This document shows, piece after piece, positions 1 through 12,484 of a stretch of 64,000 nt of DNA. Below the pieces are notes generated by a model. The model was not told the origin of the DNA. It was given only the letters and a program-made list of their open reading frames with translations, and searched no databases. This stretch comes from Taiwanofungus camphoratus (lineage: Eukaryota > Basidiomycota > Agaricomycetes > Polyporales > Taiwanofungaceae), in contig CP021225.1 of the NCBI GenBank assembly GCA_003999685.1, positions 744,001 through 808,000 of the forward strand, in the 5' to 3' direction. Both the position numbers and the translations under genes were made by a program. Numbering within the stretch: position 1 is the first letter of the stretch; every line of letters begins with the position of its first letter.

Positions 1-136
1 TTGCTGGCAGCGGTCGGCTCGAGTTCTTCGGCGAAATAGACTCTGCAGCGACGCTGGACGGCGGCGAGAGCATCAAAGACGTATCACGGTCGAGGAACAC
101 TTCGGAGGCCACGGCAGAGACGACCTCCATGGCCAT
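1..136 (-). CDS. N-terminal fragment of an unidentified protein, running off the left edge
   Basis: Read on the minus strand from the ATG at 136, an uninterrupted frame runs to the window edge. It gives about 45 residues starting MAMEVVSAVASEVFLDRD and continuing through a Ser/Pro-rich stretch. Codon choice (GTC, GCC, CTC, TCG) resembles the clear genes of the window, and the frame stays open to base 1. A second ATG lies two codons downstream at 130. No domain is visible in this short piece and I do not recognise the family. It could be a chance frame. Confidence 0.4.
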   Translation of the reverse strand, partial: MAMEVVSAVASEVFLDRDTSLMLSPPSSVAAESISPKNSSRPLPA

Positions 137-2998
137 GGATGGCGGGGGGGATGAGTGGAGAATAAAGGACAGCTCAGCTGGGTGGGGAATGAGAAAACAT
201 GGAGACGTTGAGGGAGCAAGTAGACGCCATGTATTGAATAATAGTAAATAACAATGTTTTGCCGAGTGTGTCACTTGCGCGCTCCCGTCGGCTGATTCCC
301 TCTGTCTGCGGCCGAACGGCAGACGGCACCCTAATTATGGCTCCACACTCACGCAGCAGACATGGAGTCTTTGTCCTTCAGGTTACAGGCAATGGTGAGC
401 TAAAGAGGAGAAAGGCTATTCGCAAGCGACATGCACGCGCCGCCTCGGTGTGCTGATTCTCTACGATACGCTTTCAGAGATAACTCGCAGAACCGATAAA
501 GATAAATATAACTGTGAGAAGATCTCGGCCGATTGCCTCTCTGATTCAAATTTCGAGATACACGCATCAAGCACAGAGACGCACACGTCGCTGTATACGA
601 CTTGCGCCCCCGTCCTAATGGCGAGGAGCAAAGGAGGACGTAGTACTGCGCAAGTACGCGGCGGCTGCTTCTGGTGGATCGAAGCGACGATCACGATCGG
701 GTGACCGATGGGACTGCTCGCAAGCAAAGTCGTCAACACCGCCATCCATGCTGTCATTGACGGTGCGGGTGGGAGCAAACGTATACCGGACAGATACGTA
801 GCAGCGCCTCTGTCAGTCATGGTAAAGCAACTTCCCTTTGCACATCAGCGCTCAGCACTCCATCAGTCGCCCTCCCTGTCTTACCCACCCCGTGCGTGGT
901 GCAACGTGTCGCCCCGTCAAATGAGCGTCAGGCGTACACAGCCTACCGGAGAATACTATCACGTAATTCAAGACCTGGCTACGGAATGCTGAGTGTCTCG
1001 GTCATCGGCCCACCGGTAAGCAAGCAGCACTCGTAAGACAGCACCATGTCGCCGCAGTTGGTGAAGCAAGCTCCTGCCGGCCTAGTAGTTGCTAGTATAC
1101 AAACTAGCCCATGTACTAGGCACGTTCGAGTCCAGTAGAACACAGCAATCTCCGAATTTTAGCGATGCGTGGAACGTGCGTCCTTTGCCCATGTACAACA
1201 AGATATGAACGTGCGAGTGTCCGGAATACGACGGTAGAAGGGACCGTCGGGCGGCAAGCGAGAACTCGAGGAAAGCACGAGCAGTCGAAGCCCAAATATA
1301 AGCGTTGTCTCAGTACCAGCACGACCGGTCCTGGAGAAAGGATGAAACAGTCTGGATAGCAGCTTGAACCCACAGCAAGACACAAGCGTATTGAATTTGC
1401 GACCGAGAGACGATTGGCTAGGTTCCCGTAGTAGAAGTGTCGTGCCTGGTAGCCATCACCTTCCTGGATCACTTTTGTCGGCCAATTAAGAGGGGCGAAT
1501 TTGACGCCGAAGAACTAGCTTTCTAAATACAGCTAATTGTAAGCTGCCTGGATCAAAGTTTTTAGGAAATTACAGTTAGTCAATGGGAAAAGACACTTAC
1601 TACTGTTACCCAGCAGCGGACTCGCTGGTGAGCAAAAAAAGCAGGGAGCTGCCAAGGCCAGAGATTTTCGAGGGGCCAGAGACCCAGTCTAAGAGTAACC
1701 AATGTTCGTGCGTGCGGCCTTGATCAGGTGAAGACTTCGAGATCAGAGAGTCCCCAAAAAACCCAATAGGTGGGGAGCGACTCCCGTATTCGCAAACACC
1801 GCGAGTCACCGAGGGATCAGACACACACAGAACTCAAGACCAGACGGTAGCAACAACCCGCTTCTGCGCGCTTTTGCAAGTAGCTTCCCAGGCCAAGGGG
1901 AAATTTCGTATTCTCACACCCGCGGGAGCACTGACTGACGTGCGGCCAGGATTTACAGGCCACGATAGGACCTATATAGCGCTGTCCGGTGCCTTCGAAT
2001 CGTGGCATCAATAATCCTCAGCCGGTCCTGGAGACCAGTAGGAGCATTGGGCGCTGACTTTGGCATGTTAGACAGTGACGGGATGGACGTTGATAAATTC
2101 AATGAGTTCGTAATGAAAACACATAATGAAGTGCGATGGGCACAAGGTAAGATTATGCAATGTAGAGGTACGCGTCAAGAAGCCGAATGAATGTGAACGT
2201 TATCGTAGGAGGCTTCAGATTTCTTGCGACTTTCGTCTGAGAGCGTCTGACTTCGGAAAGAGCCGAGCGATCCTGACCTGAAGCTCGAGCATCAACCCCG
2301 ATCTGTGTATACTCATACTTACTTACACAGAACACGCAAGTGCAAGGTTGAGTCTTCGCAGTCTGACTGGCGGGAATCTCATATGCAACGATATGGTTAT
2401 CGCAGTGGGAGTCTCGGTGACCATCATATCGACGTCCTGGGTTCTTCCTTGAAGCTTGACGTCGTGGAAAGTCCGTCAAGAATAACAACTATAGGGTCGG
2501 GCCTTTGACCGGCCAAATGGTTGCCGTCACGACAACACGGTACACGTACTTCGAGCCAAGATCGTCCCAAACAAATTTCAGTCCCCTAGTTGGACCAGGC
2601 ACCGAATCTGAGGTTTACCGCAATACTTGTACTAGTCTTGGCAGTATTGACATTGACGGGTGTGGCGCCCGTCGTCCGTCAGTGTACTATACTGTCAAGC
2701 TCAACTGCTTGTCTGCGCTCGCTGTTACATGACTGTCGAGGTGCCCATCCTGATTCTCTTGCCCCGGAAGCATTCCTCTACCTCCAAAATCGGATGCCTA
2801 TAAATCACCAGGGAGTCATAGCTCTCCACACCAATCGTTCCTTTGGCTTGAGGACAGCTACCCTTTCTTGTTCCCCCCCTGTACATAAATTGTATGCTGG
2901 CCCCTTATCGTGTGCTGGGCTGTGCTGACTCTGTATTTTCTGTCGTCAGAGAAATCCCGTCACTTCGTACATTATCCCAATTCCATATAACATCCATC
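137..2998. other. Intergenic DNA, no gene supported
   Basis: Only short overlapping frames on both strands are present, without recognisable domains or convincing splice structure. A TATAAA-like motif near 2799 lies about 200 bp upstream of the small secreted-protein candidate. A short stretch around 2041-2145 reads like an acidic coding fragment but has no family resemblance that I can name. Confidence 0.4.
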
Positions 2999-3202
2999 AT
3001 GCATCTTTCTTTTGCCGCTATTTTCGTTCTCGTTATTTCTACTGGCGCCGCGATCTCAACCGCTGTGCCTCTCCGCAACAGCTCCCTCTACCCCACGTTC
3101 CTTTATCCCAAGTTGACAGCACTCAGAACGCCCATGAACGCCAATCCTCGTCTGCCAGCCGTGTCTTGGGTCGTGACGGATGGTAACCATTTGTCGTTAT
3201 AG
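2999..3202 (+). CDS. Candidate small secreted protein
   Basis: The ATG at 2999 opens a 67-residue frame that starts MHLSFAAIFVLVISTGAAIS. It has a short polar start, a hydrophobic core and a small-residue region around residues 16-22, as in a cleavable signal peptide. The rest is Pro/Leu/Asn-rich with no cysteines, so it is neither a hydrophobin nor a typical cysteine-rich effector. A GT lies just before the end of the frame, so the printed end may be read-through into an intron and the true protein may be longer. A TATA-like box lies about 200 bp upstream. No family is recognised. Confidence 0.35.
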   Translation: MHLSFAAIFVLVISTGAAISTAVPLRNSSLYPTFLYPKLTALRTPMNANPRLPAVSWVVTDGNHLSL

Positions 3203-4201
3203 GTCAGTAGAAATGGCCAATGTCAGTGTTCACGTATTTCTGTCGGTCTGACAGACTGTCAAAATTTATCTCGTTATATTATAGCGAATTTACGTCGTGG
3301 CCCCAACTTTCTGCGCCCAGGCAAACGGAAGTGCAAAATGGGTTGCATCACGCCGTGGAATGCAGACTGATAGCGTCGTGTGGGCAGACTAATAAAGTAC
3401 CCTTCACATTGTCGCTGTTTTCTGTTTGAGCTACGTCCGTCTCCTTTGGAGGTGAAGAGTAGCTTTAAGTTTTTTTCCTCCGACTATCCATTAATTTCGA
3501 CAACGGGGGTTGCTGTCGCCATCCTCGATCCAACGTGTGGATATAGCGTCTGCCGCGCTCACATTCCTACAGTCGTGATGCGCATACTTGTGATGCTTAT
3601 TTGTAAGGATTGATTATTGCCGTTTGCAGTAAAGTTGGCACGCGCGGCGACGCCACACATTTTGCTCGTTTTCAATGGTCAGGAAGGACATACCTATATC
3701 TCAAGAATGAGAGACCGGAACACCTTACATTGGGGATGATTCTTGAAGCCCTGAATGAGGGCTGTTGAGCCCCATAGATATCATTGTGTTACGTGGTAAT
3801 TCCGTTGATGCCGTTTTGGCCCTGTAGACAAAAACCTCCCTCTAGAGACAAATGAATGTACTTGTTAAAATTGTTTATTATACCAAAGGGATCATTTTGC
3901 ATGCCTGGAGTGAGCCCCAGTAAAGAGAATATCACACGAGCAAGAGTTGAAGCTGAATTGAGGGACTATATGAGACATATTCGATCTTCGCACTGTGTAG
4001 CGGCCATGTGACATGTGACGGCTAAGGAAGTCACGCGTGCTGAGCAAGGCAATGTCGAGTTCACCAACTTACAAGGAAGAATAACTTTGCGTGTACCCTT
4101 ACTGTATATTTGACCTCGAGAGACCCACGTTTGCGGGCAGGAGAACGTTTAACAATTCCTCATACCTCCCCTTCTCCCTCTCTTCTAAACTACTAGTGGT
4201 G
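3203..4201. other. Intergenic DNA and IWS1 5' region
   Basis: No gene is supported. A pyrimidine-rich tract at about 4160-4195 lies just before the proposed IWS1 start, which is common near fungal transcription starts. Confidence 0.4.
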
Positions 4202-5541
4202 ATGAATGTACGTGTCCTGTTCACTAGAGCTCCATTACTGACTGGTAATCGGTTCAATAGGTCGAAGACCTTGAGCGTGATATTTTTGGAGACGACAGTG
4301 ACCTCTCCGAGAATTTTGACGACGGTATGTGGCCCATCAGAGTCGTGCTATACAGAGTCTTAACCGATTGTGTGCTATCAAGATGTCCCGCGGGAGCGGA
4401 TCAGACGTGAGTCTCCTGGTGCTCCTGATGACTTCGAGTCGTCGGGAGATTCTGGCGACGAGTATGTGCAGCAGCAAAAGCCCGCTCCGAAAGCGAAGAG
4501 GCGCACCCGCGCGCGCCGGGGAGACGATGAGGGAGAGCGGAGACCTGGTACAACACGGAAGAGAAAGAGGAGACAGCTCGACGAAATAGATCTCAGCCAG
4601 CTACCTCCGGAGCAGGGTCGGTCTCCTATTCTTGGATATCTGTCTTATTACTCATACCTTTTGCTATTGCCAGCGAACAAGGTGAGGCTGGACATGCAGA
4701 TCGAGGCGATTTTGAAGCCGAAAAAAGCTTCAAGGCCAAAGAGAAAGAAGAATGCCGACGAGGACGTGCTCGATCGTTACGCCGATGAAGAAGTCTCTCG
4801 TCTCCGAGAAGCTATGCTTTCTGCTGCACAGGATGATGAGCTGGCCAACAAAGAGAAGCTTCCTGCAACATCTAAGCTGAGATTGCTGCCTCAAGTAATG
4901 GAGGTCTTGCGGAAGTAGGTTGTCAGTCGCAGTCGGTCTCCACATTTATTGATGTTTCCCATTCATTCAGGACATCCTTGGCTCAGTCCATCATTGATAA
5001 TAATCTTTTGGAGGGCGTTCGAAAATGGCTGGAACCTCTTCCTGATCATTCTCTTCCTGCACTCGACATTCAAAGGGAGTTTTTTCCTATACTGAAGAAG
5101 ATGGAGTTCATCGATACCAACGTGCTGAAGGAGTCAAGATTGGGCAGAGTGGTCATCTTCTACACGAAGTGCAAACGTGTGACCCCGGACATTGTGCGCC
5201 TCGCGAATGACCTTGTCTCTGCATGGTCCCGCCCTATCATCAAACGCAGTGCTTCATACAGAGATCGCGTCATCCCCACCGCTCAAATGGATGGCGAGGG
5301 CGGTGCACGTGCTGGCGAGCGGTTGAACGCGATCCTAGCGCGTGCCAAGGAAAGCGAAAAGAACCGTGTTCGCAAGAACGCAGTCATGATTCCGCAGCGG
5401 GAATTGGGCAGTTACACAGTAGCGCCCAGATTCAATGCTGGGATCTCGAAGAATGTCAGCGTGGATGTTGATGTCGAGAGGCGGAAGAAGAATGCGGAGA
5501 GGCTGAGAAATCTTACAAGGAAAATCAACACCAAGACTTGA
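4202..5541 (+). CDS. IWS1: Transcription elongation factor IWS1/SPN1
   Basis: Iws1/Spn1 travels with RNA polymerase II and Spt6 and acts in elongation, mRNA export and chromatin maintenance. My exon model is 4202-4207, 4261-4324, 4383-4616, 4674-4914 and 4971-5541, joining in frame to 371 residues. The N-terminal third is acidic then Lys/Arg-rich and disordered, with RRTRARRGDD and RKRKRRQLDEIDLSQLP. The TFIIS N-terminal (LW) domain follows at about residues 185-265, with LLEGVRKWLEPLPDHSLPAL and GRVVIFYTKCKRVTPDI. The C-terminus is basic and ends in RLRNLTRKINTKT, as usual for the family. The first exon (ATG AAT, 6 nt) is tentative; the start may lie elsewhere upstream. The next clear gene is 3 kb downstream. 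Confidence 0.9.
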
Positions 5542-8500
5542 TTGGTCTTGTAGAATCTATCAGGACTCTAGTCTGCACGTATTGTTCATTAGCCGTTGCT
5601 GTATATCTATTCTTCTATGTCTTGGAGAGTGCGACGTTGTATTTTGCGTCCAAGACAACGCTGAGTAAATACAAGAACTTGATTTTCGTCTGCTACCGCA
5701 AATTGCCGTAACCGTGATCAAGTACTTCAGCAACCTAGTACACAAGACTAAGGACCAACAACCGCACAAAAATATTGATCTGCCCTAGTCTCGCACCGAA
5801 CACACTGTAGTCCTCTTATTGTCTGCTCAGAGTTCGGGAACCTGCTTCTTTTCCCCGTATTAGTAAGCTCCATATTGCATTCTGGTTAGAATTCTAGTAG
5901 GTGCCGTGCTCTGAGATTCTATTGATTGATATCACACCCTGCTGTCCCGATCGTAGAGGAAGTCCGCCGGGGTAGACGTTAAGATGTTCTGGCGATCAAC
6001 GATCTGGCCGGGGCCTTTTCAAGAATTTTCATCTTGTAGAACAGTCTGCCCTCGGAGCGCCATTTCAGTGACCATGTCACAATACGAGATACGTCCTCGA
6101 ATGTCACTTTGGTGAGTATTACAATGTGTTTTTTTCCAAGGCTGTGACACTGACGTTGTCCCTATAAAAGTAAACCCCTCTAATCGATTTGGAAGACATA
6201 AATGTTACATCTTGAATAAGAATTTGCGAGTCAAGATGACTACTGACGGCTCACCGTCGTTAAATACTCGGTCATGCTTATTGTTTTGAAACGAATATTT
6301 TCTAATATGCCGGCGGTGTTTCGTAGGGTCAGTTGATTTCTCAAGTGCCTTGATCGAGGTGTTTCACCCGTTTATCACTCCTTTATCCGATAACCGATCT
6401 CATGCTCCCAGCGATGTCAGGATGTATGTATAGTATTTTCCGATTTCTGGAGATACTTCAATGTCCGGGACTTAATTTACAGCATCAAACTTACAGACAC
6501 TTCCGAAAGTTATACGAATTCGAGCTTATTATCCGGTGCTTCGTCTCTCAGCCTTAACTCGCGGCCGGTTTCACGGCCGAGACTGTCCATCGTTCAGGGG
6601 AAACAACCTCCAAACTATTTCAGTCTGGTGGTGTGAATAACTCAAACTTCCATTCTCGTGAAATAGGTGGCAATGGATTCTTGTACTTAAAAAGACGTTT
6701 AATTAGGTCTTTTCCTCTCGTCACCCGGTGACAGGCAGTCCTTGACACTCTCATCTGACAAATCTTCACCCTCTTGGTCTCGAACGGATGATGGACAAAT
6801 TTTATGTGACAGCTCTGTCCGCTGGTTGTTGGAGCAGGGTACGTTGTGTATAGTTCTTACGGCGGCCTTCGAATTACTCAAGCCGAGGTTTTGGCAGGGA
6901 GTAGGATCGACCGGGTGAAACCCGCGATTAAGGGTCATTGAATTATACAATTTCAGGCTTACAGCGAAAACTCCAGCAATGTCTCTCTCCTCTCTTTTAT
7001 TTAGCTTACTTTTTTCAACTTCGGACCATAGCTGAAGTCAGTTCGTCCGAATCTCGAGCTGTCGCGTCAGAGGTAACGTCTTCGTATTGTTCTGCTCGTG
7101 GCAAATATCGACTCTGACATGCACAATGGTGTGGGGGACTTACTAGTTTCGCGCAGTGTCAAGCAACAATCCACGAAGGGTCAAAATCTAATAGACGACT
7201 TATCGCGAAGTACTATGCGAACGCTTCGAAAGAAGTAGCTGAGGTTCTCTTTAAACAGCTGACTAGCTCCTTCAACACAACCGGATCTCTCCAGCATGAC
7301 GAATGCGTCGATCTACTCCTAGTCCATATTTTACTATGGAAACTTACGCGCCTCATTGCACCCTGTCTCTCCTTTGTAATCAGTCGCGAATGTTCTTGTC
7401 CCTCCGAAATGTCCCCGGAACCTGGCATGTTCATAAGCAAATTCAAACCCGCTAGGTCCTCTGCAAGCCCTTTATCACGGATTCCTTTAACTCCTATTTC
7501 GAACAAGTTCAATTAGCCCATCGTGGGCAGAGTAGCCAAGTACGGTGCCGTGCGCATCTATCTTCTCTGTCATAATTATATACCTGTCTCGCACGGTTAT
7601 CGATTTGATAATTTTCTGTACATGTATGTTGTCTACAACGAAGTCACTCCATGTTTCGCACCCGGTGATTTGCTGTTCGATCCGCGTGTTCAGATAAGTA
7701 TATTTACTCATTTAGGACTGGGGCCTCCGCTGGAATGCGAGTTTTAATACTGCGTGCATGTGTCGGAATGTATGTCAGATCATAGTGCTGCGCTGGGAAG
7801 CCGCCGTAGTTGTGTCAACCTATGTTCCGATATCTGATTATGCTATCCACGACCCCTAACTTCTCATCTACCACGTTGATGGTGGCGTCAATGTTCTCGT
7901 TTTAATTCAACTTCTCTGCAGTTACCCTCTACCCTTTCTTTCCAAGTGTCCTGAAGTCCTGTCCTGTGTCTGGCGACCCTCCGTTGTTGCTTCTATTCCG
8001 ACTAGGCCGACAATGCCACTGGCAATTCAGCTCGACATTCGATTTCCAGACTGAATCGTGGCGCACTGCCAACTGTTTAATTGGTTTCTAACTGGCAGAT
8101 TGAACTGTGTCACAATCAACGTTGAGGAGCTGAAAAGATCCCATCCAACCATTGAACGGAACAAATTCGAGTTGAGTGTAGAAGTGTACCGCCTCCGCTC
8201 ATCGCGGGGTGTCACGCTCTCCAGCCTCTTTTCCTGAGGAACGACGGGCGAGACTGATTTGACCCGCAGTCTGCGAGCTCGATGATGATTATCCAAGGTG
8301 TTCTGGTGCAGAGTGGGCATATCTTCATTTATCCTCTCCATTTTGTGATTTTTTTCCTCTTCTCTAATGGAAGCGCACGACGCGTCTGTGGCGCGGCTTG
8401 GGCTCTGCCGAGGCGCGCTTCGGCCTGCCCTGAAGCGGAACGTGGCTACAGTTCTGAATTGGGCTTGCTAACAAGCGCCGTGGCTTTATCACTCCCATTG

Positions 8501-8558
8501 TTCCCGTACTCTACTCTCGCCATTTTTCTGTGCTTTTCTCTCATTTTTCTAGGACAAT
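5542..8558. other. 3-kb intergenic region
   Basis: There are only scattered short frames. I saw no tRNA-like stems, terminal repeats or recognisable coding fragments. The last 200 bp carry long pyrimidine tracts that probably form the promoter or leader of the gene at 8559. Confidence 0.4.
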
Positions 8559-10292
8559 ATGCAAAGACGGCCACCTGCTGCCATCCCTCCACTCGCTCTA
8601 GTCATTCCTCATCCTCGTCTCCCTCGTCGCAGATCATCTCTGTTATCTCAAGTATCTGATCCACACACGCCTCCCAATTGCAACTCTCCCTTGCCTTTGC
8701 TGGCTTCATCTTCAAACAGGAAGAGTAGCGATAGTTGGAACAGCTCAAACTATGACGGAGCAGACGATCTCGAGTTCGAGTGGACCCCAGAGCAGATGCG
8801 ATTATTGTCAAGGGTACGTACGGACCGTGGCATCGCGATCACTAACAACCTCACTCATCGAATCGCGCACATATCTGCATCATTGGATGCGCGATGTTGT
8901 ATTAGACTCTGGATGCCCTCCCTGCACACTTGCTTACACCCTTCAATGGCGCCGTTCCTCCGTCAAACCTTCTCGATAAGATTGCTCGAGGTGTGACCAA
9001 TGCCAAGGGACCTCTCGACTGGCAACATTCGCTGCGTGCGACCCGTGCTAAAATAGTCGAGCTCGCACGTATCCGCGCTAAGGAGGCTGCCAACGAAACA
9101 GCTAGTGACACAATCGCAGAAGAAGATGGTCCTGACCCTGATGTGTTGCAGCAGACTACGAATACAGGTCCAAAACGACCTTTGTACCGGCAGTCAAGTA
9201 TGGATTTCATGCAGATAAGCAAGCACGATTTGAAAGACAATGGCAACATTAATCGGTAATTCCACCTGTTTCATCTTAGCTGAATCTAGTATTCACGGTC
9301 TGCTTAGTCTTTCCCGCCGTCTGCAACGTGCAGACCGCATGATATCTAACCCATCCTATCACCCATATGCCCGCCCTTCTAGCCGTTGCTCGTCACCGCC
9401 CCTTGGTCTTACTAGCCGAGGCTTAGTCTTTCCTTCGACACCTAGCTCTACGACTCTCAACTCTAGTGTCTCCAGTTCTCGTATTCCTCGTCTGCGGAGA
9501 TCCATGTCTTCCATGTCCAATTCGTCAGATTCCTATATCTGCCCTGCGATAGATCCCCGAGTGCAGCGAGTCAAGCGCTCCGATTCCTTCGGTGGATCAG
9601 TGCTGTACGGCCCCGGCCAGTCCTTGAAGCGGGCGCCGTCTTTTGGTGTAGCTTCTAAGCGTAGCTCAGAAGCCATGAGGCTCAGCCTTAGTAGCAGGGA
9701 CTCAGATGTCACATCATCGGACGAAGAAGAGAAGTTGCGGAGTGTGAAAGCGAAGAAGGCTCGTATGAAGGCCCAATCCCCTACTCCCCCTCCTGCCTCC
9801 TCACCTGTCGTCTCACCTGAGAAACCCAAGTCACCAAAGAAGCCTGGTTCTCAACCCACGAACAAAGCGCCTCGGACCAACAAAGATAATCCTCCTCGGC
9901 GTTCTACCAAAGCGAAGGCGAACATCCAGCGTAATCCCAGCATCCTGGGCGGCGAGTTACCGCATCTACAGCCTAATTTGCAGTCCCCCGCAGCCAATCT
10001 CATTCGTCCCTCGCCTCGTACTGACATCTCCAAGTCTCGCAAGTTCTCCAAGCCTACTGACCCTGTTAAAAGCCACATCCCTACGCCAGCAACTCTGACT
10101 CCGACTCCTCCCGCCACTCCACAGAACTCACAAAACAAGCCTCTGCGGCGCAGCAAAGGCACTAGGCTACCGCAGCGACCTATAGCGAGGAAGATTTCCT
10201 TTGGAAATATTCCTGCGCCCGAAGACGAAGACAGTACTGGGCCAGCTTCGGGTTTCGGGTTAGGTTTAGGAAGCGCCTTCCAGCTGCAGTGA
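8559..10292 (+). CDS. Serine/proline-rich protein of unknown function, probably fungus-specific
   Basis: Three exons (8559-8813, 8906-9255, 9308-10292) join in frame to 529 residues. The one ordered-looking part spans the first splice: EFEWTPEQMRLLSR followed by TLDALPAHLLTPFNG, then a helical stretch with WQHSLRATRAKIVELARIRA. I remember this arrangement from uncharacterised basidiomycete proteins but cannot name a function. The remaining 330 or so residues are low-complexity Ser/Pro/Arg/Lys, with many SP/TP sites and basic clusters (KAKKARMK, RRSTKAKAN), suggesting a disordered, phosphorylated and possibly nuclear or cytoskeletal protein. The C-terminus ends in a Gly-rich segment. A long pyrimidine-rich open stretch follows the stop and is most likely 3' UTR. 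Confidence 0.75.
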
Positions 10293-12019
10293 ACTCCATC
10301 AGCTCTGTGTTATTGGTGTTAGCAGCGTTGAATCAATTTCGATGCGAATGAAAGACTTACGGCCCCTCCGTCCGCCACGTACTAAATGTGTATTTCGATT
10401 ACCCAAGATTATTTCAACCATGTACCCCCGTCGCATAGGTATCTGCTACAATCTATCTATCGACATCTGCTCGCCCCACGGACAACTACTCACGGACAAA
10501 TGTACTGATCATTCCGATCTCGTCGCTCTAAGCGCCCCCACACTCACTATTCCTGCCTGCTGTTATCTCCTGGCGACTAACTTGTTGTCATACACGCTCA
10601 CTCGTTCCTTCAATTCGTGCTTCGTCGACCTTAGCTCCCATCGGCTCCCGTCATCGCCACTCCTTACCGGTTTCTTGTACAACACAGCACCCTCCTTCGT
10701 CCTTTATTTCCGTCGGTTCTCCGGGGTTGAACATTTGTTGTCGATCGTCAATGTGCCTATCCGCGGTGACCTGAATGCAGGTTTCTTTCATATGTTGTAT
10801 GCACTTTGTGCGCTTGTTCTTCTAACTGTACTTATATGTTCTCACCCTGTTTTCGACCCATGTGTTATTGCCTACCTTCATATTCGCCGTCCTGCTCTCT
10901 GCTGAGCTTGACAAATGTTCATCGCTTCAATTTGGGCCATTTGGGCTCATTGGACCTTTTTGACAGTTGTGGCATCGTTTTTCTTCGCCCATGCAATTGA
11001 ATTGCCTTCATCGTATATATATTTGTTCGTATTGTCTACGCAGTTTTTGAGATTTTCTGGTGTTTTTGTTCTGCTGGTGGTAGAATATATGTACTGTCAT
11101 CTCGCAAATACACGGGTCGAGGAATGCCACGCATTCCGTCACTTATCATAACCGAGGGCAGGATTCCCGATCACTGTCGTCCTTCAGGCCTCTAGAGCGG
11201 CCAGCTCATATGCATAAGGCAAAACTTTCATCACTTCCGAGCACAAAGTTATTAATAAATATTGTCGTCCTGATGTTGAACTGCAAAACTGACACAAAGC
11301 ACATGCCGTACGCAGTGAGTATCAGGTAATGGATTCTTAGATGATGGCGAGAGCTTCATGTCACCGCCTGTATGGCGCTCGTAACATACACGTTGATTCA
11401 GATATCAGGTGCGATGTCCTTTATTTCTGAACCGCTCATGTTGCAATGAGCTTTCATCCTCCGAGTCAACATGATTTCACTGACCTCAATCTCAAGTCAA
11501 TTATCCGCTATGAAACCCCTTCAGTCGACGTTATGTGATCTTCAGAGAGGAAGTCTGTTTCGATCTCTAATTCTGCGAATTGATTGATGGAGTCTTTTGA
11601 TATGACGGTAGTTGTGTATTGAAAGCGAGGAGTTTGTAGAGCTCAATTCTTGGCGTAGGCCTGCAGAGGTTCACCGTTAAGTTGATTTCTCCACAACGAG
11701 GGTCTACAATTAGCTTAGATCGAGCAGTTGTCCTAAATTCAGGTTGCCTACTGTCGGCGTGTAATGTGCACAGATAACTCCCAAATCCGCTGGCTTCGTT
11801 CTTTCGTGAGATCAGCCTGGTCAGTTGTCTACTCTTAGGAGAACTTATTGAATGCTCGATGCACAGGCCTACGCTGCCATAAACGATTCCTGTAACAAGC
11901 AAGCACAGCCGCATCGTAGGATACCGTCAATTTACACTTTCCTGTACAATTGAGTGATGAGGTTTAGGAATGCAATTGAATGAACATGGACACTGACGCA
12001 TCCGCTAATAGACATACTA
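10293..12019. other. 3' UTR-like and intergenic DNA
   Basis: The region from 10342 to about 11150 stays open in two frames, but it is C/T-rich, Cys/Leu/Ser-rich in translation and domainless. I read it as 3' UTR or spacer. Nothing recognisable lies in 11150-12019. Confidence 0.4.
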
Positions 12020-12317
12020 CTACGCCGCCGCCACCTCCCGCTGTCTGCGCTCAGCGATCTGCGCACGCTTTTCCGCCAAAAGAACAGCTGCACGCTCATC
12101 CCATTTGTATGCCCAGTAACCTGCATACCCGAAAGTGACCATAGCGAGACCGTGCCCACCAAGGTCTGGGTGACTGGTTTAAGCCACGTAGGTCGTAGTA
12201 GATCGAACAATGCCATTACTTACTTTCGAAGATATTTCTCTTTTTGATAGCGAGTTGGCCAACCCGCGCCATTAGACCAAAGAGAGAGAAACCAACGATA
12301 TTTGAGAGTAACGACAT
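12020..12317 (-). CDS. Probable mitochondrial complex I accessory subunit (fungal 14-kDa / NDUFC2-like)
   Basis: Two exons on the minus strand (12317-12224, then 12165-12020) with a 58-nt intron join in frame to 79 residues, too short to stand out as an unspliced frame. The protein starts MSLLSNIVGFSLFGLMARVG, has a second hydrophobic segment (GLAMVTFGYAGYWAY), and ends in a charged helix (KWDERAAVLLAEKRAQIAERR). This two-TM plus charged-helix layout, especially the GYW..(x)..DER..A.L.E.R pattern, matches my memory of the fungal NADH:ubiquinone oxidoreductase 14-kDa subunit related to NDUFC2. It would sit in the inner-membrane arm of complex I. A different small inner-membrane protein, such as an ATP synthase subunit, is the main alternative. 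Confidence 0.6.
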
Positions 12318-12484
12318 GGCTACTGAGGAAAGTACTGTGACGGAATGCACAAGGATGATTTCTTCATTATTTTATGCACCGTAGGGGACTTATTCAACAA
12401 AATAAACAACAATAAAAAGGATAAATCCATGACGTTCTGTACTGCATACTTGACTGTCTACTACATTCTACAAATATAACTGAC
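12318..12484. promoter_or_regulatory. 167-bp head-to-head promoter
   Basis: The complex I subunit (minus) and the TPR gene (plus) start 167 bp apart, so both promoters and both leaders must lie here. The segment is AT-rich with a poly(A)-rich stretch near 12395-12425. No specific factor site could be assigned. Confidence 0.55.

Noticed and set aside
461-820. 119-residue minus-strand frame and overlapping plus-strand frames near the left end
   Set aside because: No domain, no splice context, and both strands are equally open; most likely chance.
2002-2190. Plus-strand fragment with an acidic, coding-like stretch (GMLDSDGMDVDKFNEFVMKT)
   Set aside because: Too short, no ATG-led gene structure and no family I could name; could be a remnant but is not supportable.
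10342-10905. 187-residue frame downstream of the serine-rich gene
   Set aside because: Pyrimidine-rich sequence giving Cys/Leu/Ser-rich translation with no domain; best read as 3' UTR.
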